Assembly (NCBI RefSeq): GCF_014203795.1
Contig: NZ_JACHJU010000001.1
Location: 4,216,001-4,280,000 of the forward strand
Reading direction: 5' to 3'
DNA: 64,000 bases
Origin: Streptosporangium album
GTDB taxonomy: Bacteria; Actinomycetota; Actinomycetes; Streptosporangiales; Streptosporangiaceae
The notes beneath the pieces were generated by a model, which was not told where the DNA came from, did not search any database, and saw only the letters and a program-made list of their open reading frames with translations. Below, one piece after another: positions 8,188-19,788 of this stretch; the first letter of the stretch is position 1, and every line of letters begins with the position of its first letter. Position numbers and translations under genes: made by a program.

Positions 8188-10469
8188 CGCTCACCGCCTG
8201 CGGGGGTGGGGTCGGTGATCTGCAGGCGGAGTTCGCTGAAGTAGCGGTTGCCGTGCTGGTCGGGGACCCAGGCCTGGTCGGGGGTGGGGAGGGCTTCGCT
8301 GATGGTGACGGATGCGTCGGGTCCGGCGGTGCGGAGCATGGTGCATAGGACGCCGACGTGGTGGGGGCTGGTGAGGTCGGAGTAGCAGGGTTTCACTTCG
8401 GTGCCGATCTTGACGAAGATCTGGTCGGGCAGGTTGAGACGGTGCCGCCAGGCGCGGGTGGCGAGGTAGCGTTCGCGTTCGTTGGTGATGTCGGCCAGTC
8501 CGGTCTCGGCGACGGTGGTGCGCCAGGTTTCGCGGGTGATGATCAGCCGGTCGATGGTGACGCGGGGGATGTGGGGGGCGGGCATGGTGAGCTTGAACGC
8601 GTCCAGCAGTTGCGTGCTGAGCATCTCGGCGAACATCTCGATCAGTGGCCACCGGTGTCCGTCGGGTGCGGTGGCGGTCAGGGTGCCGTTCTCGTCGGAG
8701 ACGGTGACCGCGGTGGCGGGCAGCAGCCGGTCGGGATCGGCGCCCCGTGCTCTGTCGATGCCCAGTTGCCGGTCGCGGGGCCGGACGAGCCCGTGGCCGG
8801 TGCGGGTGGTGGTGCGCGGATAGTCCTCCGGGTAGAGGATCCGGAGCCGGCTCGGTCCCAGGTCGAGATCGAGGTCGGCACGGAGTCTGTCGGGGTCGGG
8901 ATGGAACGGGCTGAACAGCGCGCTGTCGAACGACGGCCACGCCGGGTGCAGTTCGCCGAGGACCGCCTGGTAGTCGCCGCGGTTGACGGCGTCGATGTCG
9001 GGGGCGCAGATCTGCAGGTCGGGGCTGTGTATCCGGGCGCTGGACCAGCCGGGCTTCTCTGCGGGGAAGAGCCGGGCCACGGACTCGGCCAGGTCGGCGG
9101 CGGACAGCTGGACGCGGGTGCCGCTCTCGGAGCCGGACGGCACGTCGGTCAGCTCGGCCCACCGCCGGGCGAAGTCGTCCGCCACCGTGCGGAACGGGTT
9201 GTCGCTGCCGGTGAACAGCAATCCCTGGGCGAGATACCACAGGTCCGCCAGGCGCACCGGTGTTCCGGCGTCCTCCCGGAGTTCGGTGTAGAGGTCCCGC
9301 AGGACGTCCCGGCACGCCGAGCTGATCGCGTGGGTGAGCCAGCGGGCGGTGGTGAGGATGATGGCCAGGGGCGGGGCGAGGTCGTCGAGGAGGGTGGCGC
9401 CGACGGTGACGTCGAGGTCGCGGGTGGTGTCTTCGTAGCAGAGGGTGCGGCCGGCGTACATCTGGCCGTCGCGGCGGCGGGGTGGGGCGCCGGTGATCGC
9501 GGTGAACTCCGCGTCGAGGGCGGCGAGGGCGTCTTTGAGTGCGGTGGGGTCGCCGGCGGTGGCGGTGATGGTGTCGCGGGCGGTGCACAGCCGGTTCAGT
9601 CCGGTCAGGGCGTGCTGCTGGAGGTCGGTTTCGCCGATGGTTTCGATGCGGGCGCGTAGGGCTTGTTCGGCGTCGCGGCCGATGGGCAGTGCGGCGTCCC
9701 AGGTGATGAGGTCACGTTCGACGAGTCGTTCCAGGAGGAGGTAGCCGTCTTCGGGGCGGGGCAGGTGGGCGACCGCTTGGATGGCGGGGGTGCGTCCGTC
9801 GCAGTGGGCCAGCAGGGCGGCTTCGGGTGGGGACAGGGGCAGGGGTGGTTGCATGGGGCGCAGGATCTGCCGGTCGTCCAGGGTGAGGTGGGGCAGTAGT
9901 GCGGGTGGCCACCAGCGGCGGATCTGCGGGTCTTCGGCGAGGTGGTCGGCGTAGGCGCTCATGGCCCAGCCTTCGAAGAAGACCCGCCGCTCGCGTAGCA
10001 GGCCGGGCCCGGTGTGGACGTCCAGTGCCCGCTCGGTGCCCGAGCGGATGTCGATCCAGCAGATGGGGCCGAAGAAGCCGATGGTCTCGTTCTTGGCGCA
10101 GTAGCGCTGCCAGTAGCGGACGACGGCGCGTTCGCGGTCGCGGCGGCGTACGTTGCGGGGGGCGTCGGGTCCTCCGGCGAGCAGGCCGTCCAGGGCGATG
10201 AGGACGCCGGGGTTCTGCCAGGTGACGGCCTCGCGGAAGAGGGGGTCGGCGGCGATCTGGCAGATTTTGCGGGCGCCGGTGGTGATGGCGTCGGCCAGTG
10301 CTTTGTCGAACGCGTCGGCGTTGCCGTGGCCGGTCAGCAGGTCGTCGGCCGCGGCCGCGGTGGCGGGGGCGGTGAAGGCGTCCAGGCCGTCGGCGGGGAA
10401 TCCGGTGGTGCGCAGGAGCGCGTCCGGCCACACCGACCAGCCGGTGTTGCCCAGGTTCACCTTCGTCAC
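8184..10469 (-). CDS. LanB-like protein, copy B (tandem paralogue of copy A)
   Basis: A 761-residue LanB N-terminal family protein, transcribed just before copy A. Its N-terminal 379 residues and C-terminal 132 residues are the same as copy A by eye, including KNETIGFFGP. Three blocks differ: about residues 380-449 (three residues longer than in A), 502-577 and 615-629. Inside these blocks the two proteins are clearly homologous but strongly diverged, so this is not a simple recent duplicate. GTG start overlapping the stop of the thioesterase gene, with GGTGAG as a likely ribosome binding site; the stop overlaps the GTG of copy A. If the family rule holds, each copy may recognise a different tRNA or substrate through the divergent blocks; that is inference. 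Confidence 0.8.
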   Translation of the reverse strand: MTKVNLGNTGWSVWPDALLRTTGFPADGLDAFTAPATAAAADDLLTGHGNADAFDKALADAITTGARKICQIAADPLFREAVTWQNPGVLIALDGLLAGGPDAPRNVRRRDRERAVVRYWQRYCAKNETIGFFGPICWIDIRSGTERALDVHTGPGLLRERRVFFEGWAMSAYADHLAEDPQIRRWWPPALLPHLTLDDRQILRPMQPPLPLSPPEAALLAHCDGRTPAIQAVAHLPRPEDGYLLLERLVERDLITWDAALPIGRDAEQALRARIETIGETDLQQHALTGLNRLCTARDTITATAGDPTALKDALAALDAEFTAITGAPPRRRDGQMYAGRTLCYEDTTRDLDVTVGATLLDDLAPPLAIILTTARWLTHAISSACRDVLRDLYTELREDAGTPVRLADLWYLAQGLLFTGSDNPFRTVADDFARRWAELTDVPSGSESGTRVQLSAADLAESVARLFPAEKPGWSSARIHSPDLQICAPDIDAVNRGDYQAVLGELHPAWPSFDSALFSPFHPDPDRLRADLDLDLGPSRLRILYPEDYPRTTTRTGHGLVRPRDRQLGIDRARGADPDRLLPATAVTVSDENGTLTATAPDGHRWPLIEMFAEMLSTQLLDAFKLTMPAPHIPRVTIDRLIITRETWRTTVAETGLADITNERERYLATRAWRHRLNLPDQIFVKIGTEVKPCYSDLTSPHHVGVLCTMLRTAGPDASVTISEALPTPDQAWVPDQHGNRYFSELRLQITDPTPAGGER

Positions 10470-11220
10470 CGCTCACCGCCCGTGAGGTCCGTCGACAGGA
10501 AAGTGGTCAGATCCGCCAGATTGTCCTGTAGGAAGAAGTGGCCGCCGTCAACGTGGTGCAGGACGAAACCGGCGGTGGTGTGCTGCTCCCACGGAGTCAT
10601 CTGCTCCATCGAGACGGCCCGGTCGAGCGTGCCGGTGAAGGCCGTGATCGGCACCGGCAGCGGCGGTTCCGGCTGGTACACGTAGTCGTCCAGCCAGGTG
10701 AAGTCCGCCCGCAGCGTCGGCAGCAGCAGCTCCAGCAGCTCCGGTTCGTCGGCGACCGCCTCGGGCACGCCGCCCCCGGCCACGACCCGGGCCACCAGCT
10801 CGTCGTCGGAGAGGCGGGAGAGCCCGTCGAACATGGCCGACCCACGCAGGTGCGGCGCGCGGGCGGCGCCCACGTACAGCCGGACCGGCAGGGGCGCATC
10901 GGTACGGCGCAGCCGCCGTATCACCTCGAACGCGAGCCGTCCGCCCAGCGAGTGCCCGTACAGCGCGTAGGGACGGCTGTCGGCGGTCACGGCGTCGGCC
11001 ACCGCGGTGGCCAGCTCGTCCAGGTCGATCTCGGCCGGCTCGACGATCCGGTTCTCCCTGCCCGGCAGCTGGACGCCCACGACCTCCACACCGGGAGCGA
11101 GGGCGGCCGGCCACGGATGGAACACACCCGCGCCCGCGCCGGCGTAGGGCAGGCAGAACAGCCGGAGCGCCGCCTGCGGCAGGGGCCGCGCGCACCGGAA
11201 CCAACGGGCCGTCAAGGTGG

Positions 11221-11224
<4 letters not shown>
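10466..11224 (-). CDS. Type II thioesterase (alpha/beta hydrolase)
   Basis: A 252-residue stand-alone thioesterase of the GrsT/TEII family. In modular clusters these hydrolyse mis-primed or stalled acyl groups from carrier domains. It shows the family start (FCLPYAGAGAGVF), the nucleophile motif GHSLGG, an Asp in GTLDRAV and the catalytic His in DGGHFFL, giving a complete triad. The ATG overlaps the stop of the A-T-KS gene and its own stop overlaps the LanB-like copy B start, so all are probably on one transcript. The C-terminus ends in the same Gly-Gly-Glu-Arg as both LanB-like proteins because of the shared 15-bp junction sequence. No integrated thioesterase is visible in the window, so chain release may occur elsewhere. 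Confidence 0.93.
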
Positions 11225-14658
<3,434 letters not shown>

Positions 14659-14872
14659 TATCCGAAATCCTGCACGTTTCTCACTATCCGGATCCGCCGT
14701 TACCGCGTGTTGTGCCTTTCCACATGATTTGTGGCTCGCTGACATGTGGAACGTTAAAGGGCGGACATTTCCGATCATTAGCCATACGATTGCTATGTCC
14801 GCAAACGTGGCTAATACGGCTTGGGCGTGTTTCCTCGGGGCGGATCAGTGAGGCCCAAGGCGGAGGACAGGC
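14659..14872. promoter_or_regulatory. Divergent control region with three 8-bp inverted repeats
   Basis: A 214-bp AT-richer segment between the biosynthetic operon and the SARP gene. It holds three perfect inverted repeats: TTCCACAT/ATGTGGAA (14718-14725 and 14744-14751), GCGGACAT/ATGTCCGC (14761-14768 and 14795-14802) and ATTAGCCA/TGGCTAAT (14777-14784 and 14808-14815). The second and third interleave. They are candidate operators for the SARP or for another regulator, and both promoters must lie here. I could not place -10/-35 boxes with confidence. Confidence 0.6.
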
Positions 14873-16711
14873 ATGACCGTCGACAAGGCTGTTCCCGCAT
14901 ACGACTTTCAGATCCTCGGGCCGCTCCGGCTCTGTCGGGACGGAATCACCGTGGCGCTGCCGGCACGCCACCCCCGCATGCTCCTGGCGGTGCTGCTGCT
15001 GCACAACGGCGAGATCGTCGCCGAGGGGCGGCTGCTGGAGCAGGTGTGGGGCCAGAGCGCCGGCAGCATGATCGCTCTGCGCACCGCCGTCTCGCGGTTG
15101 CGCTCCTGGATGCGTGAGGCGGCCGGCGCCGTCGCCTCCATCGAGCACGTCGACAGTGGATACCGGCTGCGGCTACCGGGCCGGTCCATCGACGCGGCCC
15201 GGTTCCGCGCCGTCCTGGCCGCCGATTCCGACACCGCCGGCATGGACCCCCACCAGCGGCTGGCCGACCTGATGAACGCGCTCGAACTGTGGCGTGGTCC
15301 CGTGCTGGACGGCGCCCCCGACGGCGTGCGAGAGGACTCCGCGGCCCAGGGGCTGGACGATGATCACGCCATGTGCCTGCAGCGGCTGGCCGTGCTCTCC
15401 ATCGCGGTCCAGGCCCCCGAACTGCTGTTGCCGAGGACCCGAGCCCTGGCCCGGGCACGGCCGTTCGACGAGCCGCTGCACACGCGCCTGATCGAGCTGT
15501 ACGCCGCCTGCGGCCGGCCCGCGGAGGCGCTCATGGAGTACGAGCGGCTGCGATCCCGGCTCGCCGACGAGCTGGGCGTCGCGCCCAGCGCGGACGCGCA
15601 ACGCGCCTACCTCACCCTGCTCGACCAGGACCCTCCGCCGCTCGGCGGGTTCGAGCGGACCTACGGCATGGGATGGGGGCGCCAGGTCGTGCCCCACCAG
15701 GTCCCCGCCGACATCGCCGACTTCACCGGGCGGGACAAGGCGACCGCCGTACTCCTCGACCACCTGGGCGGGGTGCTGAACGATCCGACCCGGCCGGCCG
15801 CGCTGGTCGCGGGTGTCACCGGTCCGGCCGGAGCCGGCAAGTCCACCCTGGCGGTGCACGTCGCACACCGGCTGATGGCGACGTGCACCGACGGCCAGCT
15901 CTACGCCGATCTGGGCGGCACCGGAGCCGCTCCCGAACCCCCGGCCTCCGTGCTCGGACGGTTCCTGCGGGCGCTCGGAGTCGGACAGACCGCGGTCCCG
16001 GAGGACCTGGCCGAGCGCACGGCCCTGTACCGCAGCCTCATGAACAGCCGCCGGATCCTGGTCGTGCTGGACGACGCCGCGGGGGAGGCTCAGGTGCGGC
16101 CGTTGCTCCCCGGCTCGCCGACATGCTCGGTCCTCATCACCAGCCGGTCCCGGCTGGTGGGTTTCAGCGGTGCGAGAATCGTGGATCTCGACCGGTTCGA
16201 CGTCGATCACGCCATCCATCTGCTGGCGGCCGTCATCGGGCACGAACGGGTGGTCGAAGAGCCCGAGGCCGCGGCCGAACTGGTCCGGCTGTGCGGCAGG
16301 CTGCCCCTGGCGGTGCGCATCTGCGGCGCCCGGCTCGCCGCCCGCCCGCACTGGCCGCTCTCCGGCCTGGTCGCCGTGTTACGCGACGAACGCCGCCGTC
16401 TGGACGAGTTGAGCATCGCGGACCTGACCGTGCGGGACGGTCTGCGGCAGAGCTACGCCCGGATGAGGGAGGATGCCCGGCAGACACTGATCCGGCTGGC
16501 CAGGCTGGGAGCGGTCGAGTTCACGGTCGGCACCGTCGCCGCCGTCTGCGGCTTGGACCACATGGCCGCCGAGGACTGTCTGGACGCCCTGATCGAGGCC
16601 CGCTCCGTCTCGGTGGTCGGCACCGGGCAGGCCGGGATGGTCCGCTACCGCCTCGACGACCTGGTCCGGCTGTTCGTCCTCTACCCGGGCACGGCCCGGC
16701 CGCCGGTCTGA
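14873..16711 (+). CDS. SARP-family transcriptional activator with NB-ARC domain
   Basis: A 612-residue AfsR/SARP-type regulator and the likely pathway-specific activator of the divergent operon. Order: OmpR-like winged-helix DNA-binding domain (about 10-105), bacterial transcriptional activator domain (about 110-255), then an NB-ARC-type ATPase with P-loop GPAGAGKST (about 318-326), a Walker B-like ILVVLDD and LITSR. It stops soon after the ATPase winged-helix part; the TPR domain of full-length AfsR is absent. ATG with GGAGG five bases upstream. Codon 503 (16379-16381) is TTA, rare in this GC range; in Streptomyces and relatives TTA in a regulator makes expression depend on the bldA leucyl-tRNA. 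Confidence 0.92.
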   Translation: MTVDKAVPAYDFQILGPLRLCRDGITVALPARHPRMLLAVLLLHNGEIVAEGRLLEQVWGQSAGSMIALRTAVSRLRSWMREAAGAVASIEHVDSGYRLRLPGRSIDAARFRAVLAADSDTAGMDPHQRLADLMNALELWRGPVLDGAPDGVREDSAAQGLDDDHAMCLQRLAVLSIAVQAPELLLPRTRALARARPFDEPLHTRLIELYAACGRPAEALMEYERLRSRLADELGVAPSADAQRAYLTLLDQDPPPLGGFERTYGMGWGRQVVPHQVPADIADFTGRDKATAVLLDHLGGVLNDPTRPAALVAGVTGPAGAGKSTLAVHVAHRLMATCTDGQLYADLGGTGAAPEPPASVLGRFLRALGVGQTAVPEDLAERTALYRSLMNSRRILVVLDDAAGEAQVRPLLPGSPTCSVLITSRSRLVGFSGARIVDLDRFDVDHAIHLLAAVIGHERVVEEPEAAAELVRLCGRLPLAVRICGARLAARPHWPLSGLVAVLRDERRRLDELSIADLTVRDGLRQSYARMREDARQTLIRLARLGAVEFTVGTVAAVCGLDHMAAEDCLDALIEARSVSVVGTGQAGMVRYRLDDLVRLFVLYPGTARPPV

Positions 16712-16718
16712 CAGCGGA

Positions 16719-16733
16719 GCCCGGCCTCCGGGC
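16719..16733. terminator. Short stem-loop between convergent genes
   Basis: GCCCGG-CCT-CCGGGC forms a 6-bp stem between the stops of the SARP and STAS genes. There is no T-tract. It could act in both directions, but the stem is short. Confidence 0.4.
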
Positions 16734-16742
16734 GCGGAGTGT

Positions 16743-17099
16743 TCAGGCGGCGGCGTCGAGGGCCTCGCGCAGAGTGCCGCACGTCTCGAAGTGCCGGTTG
16801 AGGTTGGTGACGGTCAGCAGGTGGGTGATCATGCCGGGGTTCAGCACCAGGATGAGGCGGCCCCGGGTGTCCCTGACCCGCGTGAGCGCCCCCACCAGGA
16901 TTCCCAGGCCCACCGAGTCGCAGAACGGCACCTCGGTCAGGTCCAGCACCAGGCACGGATGGCCGGGGGTCTCCAGAGCGTGCTCCACCTCCGCGCGGAG
17001 CCGGGGGGCGACGGCCATGTCCAGCTCGCCCGACGCCTGCACCACCACGCAAGGACCGTTGCTCCACCTCTGAACATCGAAAGCCGTAACCACGATCAT
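16743..17099 (-). CDS. STAS-domain anti-sigma factor antagonist
   Basis: A 118-residue single STAS domain of the SpoIIAA/RsbV/BldG type. These proteins bind anti-sigma kinases and release sigma factors when unphosphorylated. The phosphorylation-site motif is present as FCDSVGLG, preceded by a hydrophobic strand (CLVLDLTEV). Cytosolic, no membrane segment. GGAGG lies only two bases before the ATG at 17099; a GTG two codons further in (17093) has better spacing and may be the true start. No partner kinase is visible nearby. It stands alone between the biosynthetic cluster and the envelope genes. Confidence 0.9.
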   Translation of the reverse strand: MIVVTAFDVQRWSNGPCVVVQASGELDMAVAPRLRAEVEHALETPGHPCLVLDLTEVPFCDSVGLGILVGALTRVRDTRGRLILVLNPGMITHLLTVTNLNRHFETCGTLREALDAAA

Positions 17100-17149
17100 C
17101 ACCTCCGTGCGTTCTACCTGCCCTGAAGAGTGGTTTCTATGCGTTTGCC

Positions 17150-18646
17150 TTACTTTTTGCAGATGTTCTGAGTCGCGGTCCTGGCAGCGGGGGGCGTGGT
17201 CGCGGCGGGAGACGCGGTGGGAGTGGCGGCCTCCGCGACGGTGACCTTCTTGGCGCCCGAGTACTTCTGGCCGACGATCACCTCGATCCGGTCGCCGATG
17301 CCCTCCACCGGGCGGACGTCCGCTCCGGGCAGCGCGGCGGCCAGGGTCCGCGCCGAGTCCTCGCGGCCCGTGCCGTACCGGATGACCGTCTTGTCGTGAT
17401 CTCTCTTCTGGGTGTCGCCGGCGGCCTCGGGGACCAGGAATCCGGCCTTCAGCAGGTCGGTCCGCGCCCGCGCGCCGAGACCGGTGATCAAGGTGCCGTT
17501 GAGCACCTTGACCGAGATCCGGGCGGGCGGCACGGTGAGCGCGGCGGCCGAGGGGGTCGGCGTCGCGGCCGCGGTCGCGGTGGGGGTGGGCGTGGCGGGC
17601 CCGGTGAGCGGTTCGTCGGCGGCGATCCGGCGGAACAGCTCGGCGGCCGCGTCCTTGTCCCAGAGCACGGCGGACTCGTTGGTCGGCGTCGTGTAGTCGA
17701 CGTCGGCGAGCGGGACCGTGGCGAAGGCCACGTCGTCGGTGGAGACGTCTCTGAGCTGGTTGGCCAGGCCGAGCAGGTCCTTGCGGAGCGGCTCGTCCAC
17801 CCGGAGCGTGCCGAGGGCGGTGTTGACGAACGAGGTGAGCCTGACCGGGTTGGTCAGCGTGCCGCCGCTCAGGGCCTGGTGCAGCAGGGCCGAGATGACC
17901 TGCTGCTGGCGGTCGATGCGGTCGAGGTCGGAGCGGGCGGTGGCCCGGGTGCGGGCGTAGGCGAGGGCCTTGACGCCGTCGAGGGAGTAGGTGCCGGGCT
18001 GGAGGGCCAGTGAGGTCTTCGAGTCGTTGATCGCGACCGGGGTGCACACCGAGACGCCGCCCAGGGCGTCGACCACCTCGATGAAGCCGAGCACGTTCAC
18101 CTCGACGTAGTGGTGGATGTGGAGCCCGGTGGCGTTCTGCACGGTCCGTACGGCGAGTTTCGGGCCGCCGAACTGGTAGGCGGCGTTGATCTTGTGCAGG
18201 CCCTTGCCCGGGATCGTCGTCCAGGTGTCGCGGGGGAGGCTGACCACGGTGACCCTGGTGTGGTCCTCCGACAGATGGAGAACCATCATGGTGTCGGTCC
18301 GCTCACCGGCCTCGCGGCCCAGGTTGAGCCGGTTCTGCTGCTGGCGGGTGAGGTTGTCGCGCCTGTCCACGCCGACGACCAGGATGTTCATCGCACCCGT
18401 GGACGGCGCCCCCGTCACGCCCGCGTCGACTGACTCGATCTTGCTGGCCGCGTAGTTCGGCAGCGCCCACGTCACGCCGGAGGCGCCCAGCACCACGGTG
18501 GAGAGCGCGCCGGCGATCAGCAGCCCCCGGCGCCGGGAACGAGCACCCCTGGCGGACCTGCGGTCACGCCTGGGGTTCACCCGGACCTTGCCGTAGGCGT
18601 CACCGCCCACCTGCACCCCCGAGTCGTCCTCTTCCGGGTCGCGCAT
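17150..18646 (-). CDS. LytR-CpsA-Psr (LCP) family glycopolymer ligase
   Basis: About 498 residues. LCP enzymes transfer undecaprenyl-linked wall polymers (teichoic acid, arabinogalactan and similar) to peptidoglycan outside the membrane. A basic cytosolic N-terminus is followed by one transmembrane segment (about 38-60), the LCP catalytic domain (NILVVGVDRRDN, GERTDTMMV, VSLPRDTW) with its conserved Asp and Arg residues, a Thr/Pro/Ala-rich linker and a LytR_C domain (about 380-460), ending in a disordered tail. I choose ATG 18646, which has a GGGGG site seven bases upstream; an upstream in-frame start would run into the divergent glycosyltransferase promoter. It heads a block of teichoic-acid-type genes and probably attaches their product. 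Confidence 0.92.
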   Translation of the reverse strand: MRDPEEDDSGVQVGGDAYGKVRVNPRRDRRSARGARSRRRGLLIAGALSTVVLGASGVTWALPNYAASKIESVDAGVTGAPSTGAMNILVVGVDRRDNLTRQQQNRLNLGREAGERTDTMMVLHLSEDHTRVTVVSLPRDTWTTIPGKGLHKINAAYQFGGPKLAVRTVQNATGLHIHHYVEVNVLGFIEVVDALGGVSVCTPVAINDSKTSLALQPGTYSLDGVKALAYARTRATARSDLDRIDRQQQVISALLHQALSGGTLTNPVRLTSFVNTALGTLRVDEPLRKDLLGLANQLRDVSTDDVAFATVPLADVDYTTPTNESAVLWDKDAAAELFRRIAADEPLTGPATPTPTATAAATPTPSAAALTVPPARISVKVLNGTLITGLGARARTDLLKAGFLVPEAAGDTQKRDHDKTVIRYGTGREDSARTLAAALPGADVRPVEGIGDRIEVIVGQKYSGAKKVTVAEAATPTASPAATTPPAARTATQNICKK

Positions 18647-18699
18647 GCGTGGCCCCCTAGGCTCTGCTGGGTCGATGAGGTACCCGTTCGTACAGTAGC

Positions 18700-19743
18700 G
18701 TGAGCGACGCCATGAAGCAGTTCCCCGACTCGCCCGCGCCGGCGTCGTCTCACGAGACACGTGTCTGGCCCCCCATCTCCATCGTCATCCCGGTGCTGAA
18801 CGAGGAGCGCCATCTGAGGGAGGCGGTGCGTCAGGTCCTGTCGCAGCGGTACGCGGGACCGATCGAGGTCGTGCTCGCCATCGGCCCCTCCCAGGACCGC
18901 ACCCAGGAGGTCGCGGACGCGATCGCGTCCGAGGATCCACGGGTGATCGTGGTCCCGAACCCGACCGGCCGCACTCCCAACGCCCTCAACGCCGCCATCG
19001 GCGCGTCCCGCAGCGGGATCATCGCCCGGGTGGACGGCCACGCCATGCTCCCGGAGGACTACCTCCGGGTGGCGGTGGAGACGCTTGAGGAGACCGGCGC
19101 CGACAACGTCGGCGGCGTCATGGCCGCCGAGGGCGTCACGCCGTTCGAGCAGGCCGTGGCCCGCGCCATGACCTCCAAGATCGGTGTCGGCGGCGCCCGC
19201 TTCCACACCGGCGGCACCGCGGGCCCGGCCGACACGGTCTACCTGGGCGTGTTCCGCCGTGAGGCGCTGGAGCGGGTCGGCGGCTACGACGAGCACTTCC
19301 AGCGGGCGCAGGACTGGGAGATGAACCACCGCATCCGCGAGACGGGCGGCCTGGTCTGGTTCCAGCCCCGGATGCGGGTCTCCTACCGGCCCAGGCCCAC
19401 CGTCAAGGCCCTCGCCAAGCAGTATTTCCACTACGGCCGCTGGCGCAGGGTCGTCGCCCGCACCCACGAGGGCACGATCAACCTGCGCTACCTGGCGCCC
19501 CCGGCCGCGGTGCTGGCCATCATCCTCGGCCTGGTCGTCTCCCCGTTCTTCTGGCCGGGTCTGCTGATCCCCGGCGGCTACCTGGCGGCGATCCTGGCCG
19601 GCTCGGCGGTGACCGGCAGCGGCCTGCCCGCGGCCTCGCTCGCCCGGCTGCCCCTGGTCTACGTCACCATGCACATGTCCTGGGGCTGGGGCTTCCTCAC
19701 CAGCCCGAGGCGGCTCGGCAAGCCACCCGCGACACGGGGCTGA
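18700..19743 (+). CDS. GT2 glycosyltransferase, ExoA-like
   Basis: A 347-residue family 2 glycosyltransferase. The GT-A domain begins at about residue 28 (ISIVIPVLNEERHL) and has the donor-binding region IIARVDGHAML and the acceptor-side QDWEMNHR, as in succinoglycan ExoA-type enzymes. Two or three hydrophobic segments near the C-terminus (about 265-330) anchor it to the inner membrane. The start is GTG, or ATG four codons later. Divergent from the LCP gene with a 53-bp gap, convergent with the TagF-like gene. Sugar and acceptor cannot be told from sequence. A role in wall polymer synthesis is inferred from the neighbours. Confidence 0.88.
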   Translation: MSDAMKQFPDSPAPASSHETRVWPPISIVIPVLNEERHLREAVRQVLSQRYAGPIEVVLAIGPSQDRTQEVADAIASEDPRVIVVPNPTGRTPNALNAAIGASRSGIIARVDGHAMLPEDYLRVAVETLEETGADNVGGVMAAEGVTPFEQAVARAMTSKIGVGGARFHTGGTAGPADTVYLGVFRREALERVGGYDEHFQRAQDWEMNHRIRETGGLVWFQPRMRVSYRPRPTVKALAKQYFHYGRWRRVVARTHEGTINLRYLAPPAAVLAIILGLVVSPFFWPGLLIPGGYLAAILAGSAVTGSGLPAASLARLPLVYVTMHMSWGWGFLTSPRRLGKPPATRG

Positions 19744-19788
19744 CCGCGCGCGGGGAGGGGCCTCAGCCGTCCGCTTCCCCGCGCGCGG
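19744..19788. terminator. Strong bidirectional terminator overlapping a coding end
   Basis: A perfect 13-bp inverted repeat, CCGCGCGCGGGGA (19744-19756) and TCCCCGCGCGCGG (19776-19788), with a 19-base loop. It begins directly after the glycosyltransferase stop, and its right arm encodes part of the C-terminus of the convergent TagF-like protein. No T-tract, as is usual for actinomycete hairpin terminators. Confidence 0.7.

Larger units (their letters stand above)
5911..10469 (-). repeat. Tandem 2.28-kb gene duplication with shared 15-bp junctions
   Basis: Two head-to-tail copies of the LanB-like gene (5911-8187 and 8184-10469). The repeat begins and ends exactly at gene boundaries. The 15-mer tcaccgctcaccgcc, which encodes the Gly-Gly-Glu-Arg-stop end and the overlapping ribosome binding site and GTG of the next gene, is found at 5911-5925, 8184-8198 and 10466-10480. 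It therefore marks both ends and the middle of the duplication and could have served as the recombination point. The repeat is mosaic: near-identical blocks alternate with diverged ones. Confidence 0.95.

Noticed and set aside
6085-9659. Matching 430- and 433-codon plus-strand frames inside the two LanB-like genes
   Set aside because: They are duplicated only because the genes are. Their sequence is low-complexity Gly/Val/Asp and has no start signals; they are antisense shadows.
5911-10469. Lanthipeptide biosynthesis cluster
   Set aside because: No LanA-like precursor, LanC cyclase, elimination domain, protease or transporter is present; the neighbours are NRPS/PKS genes.
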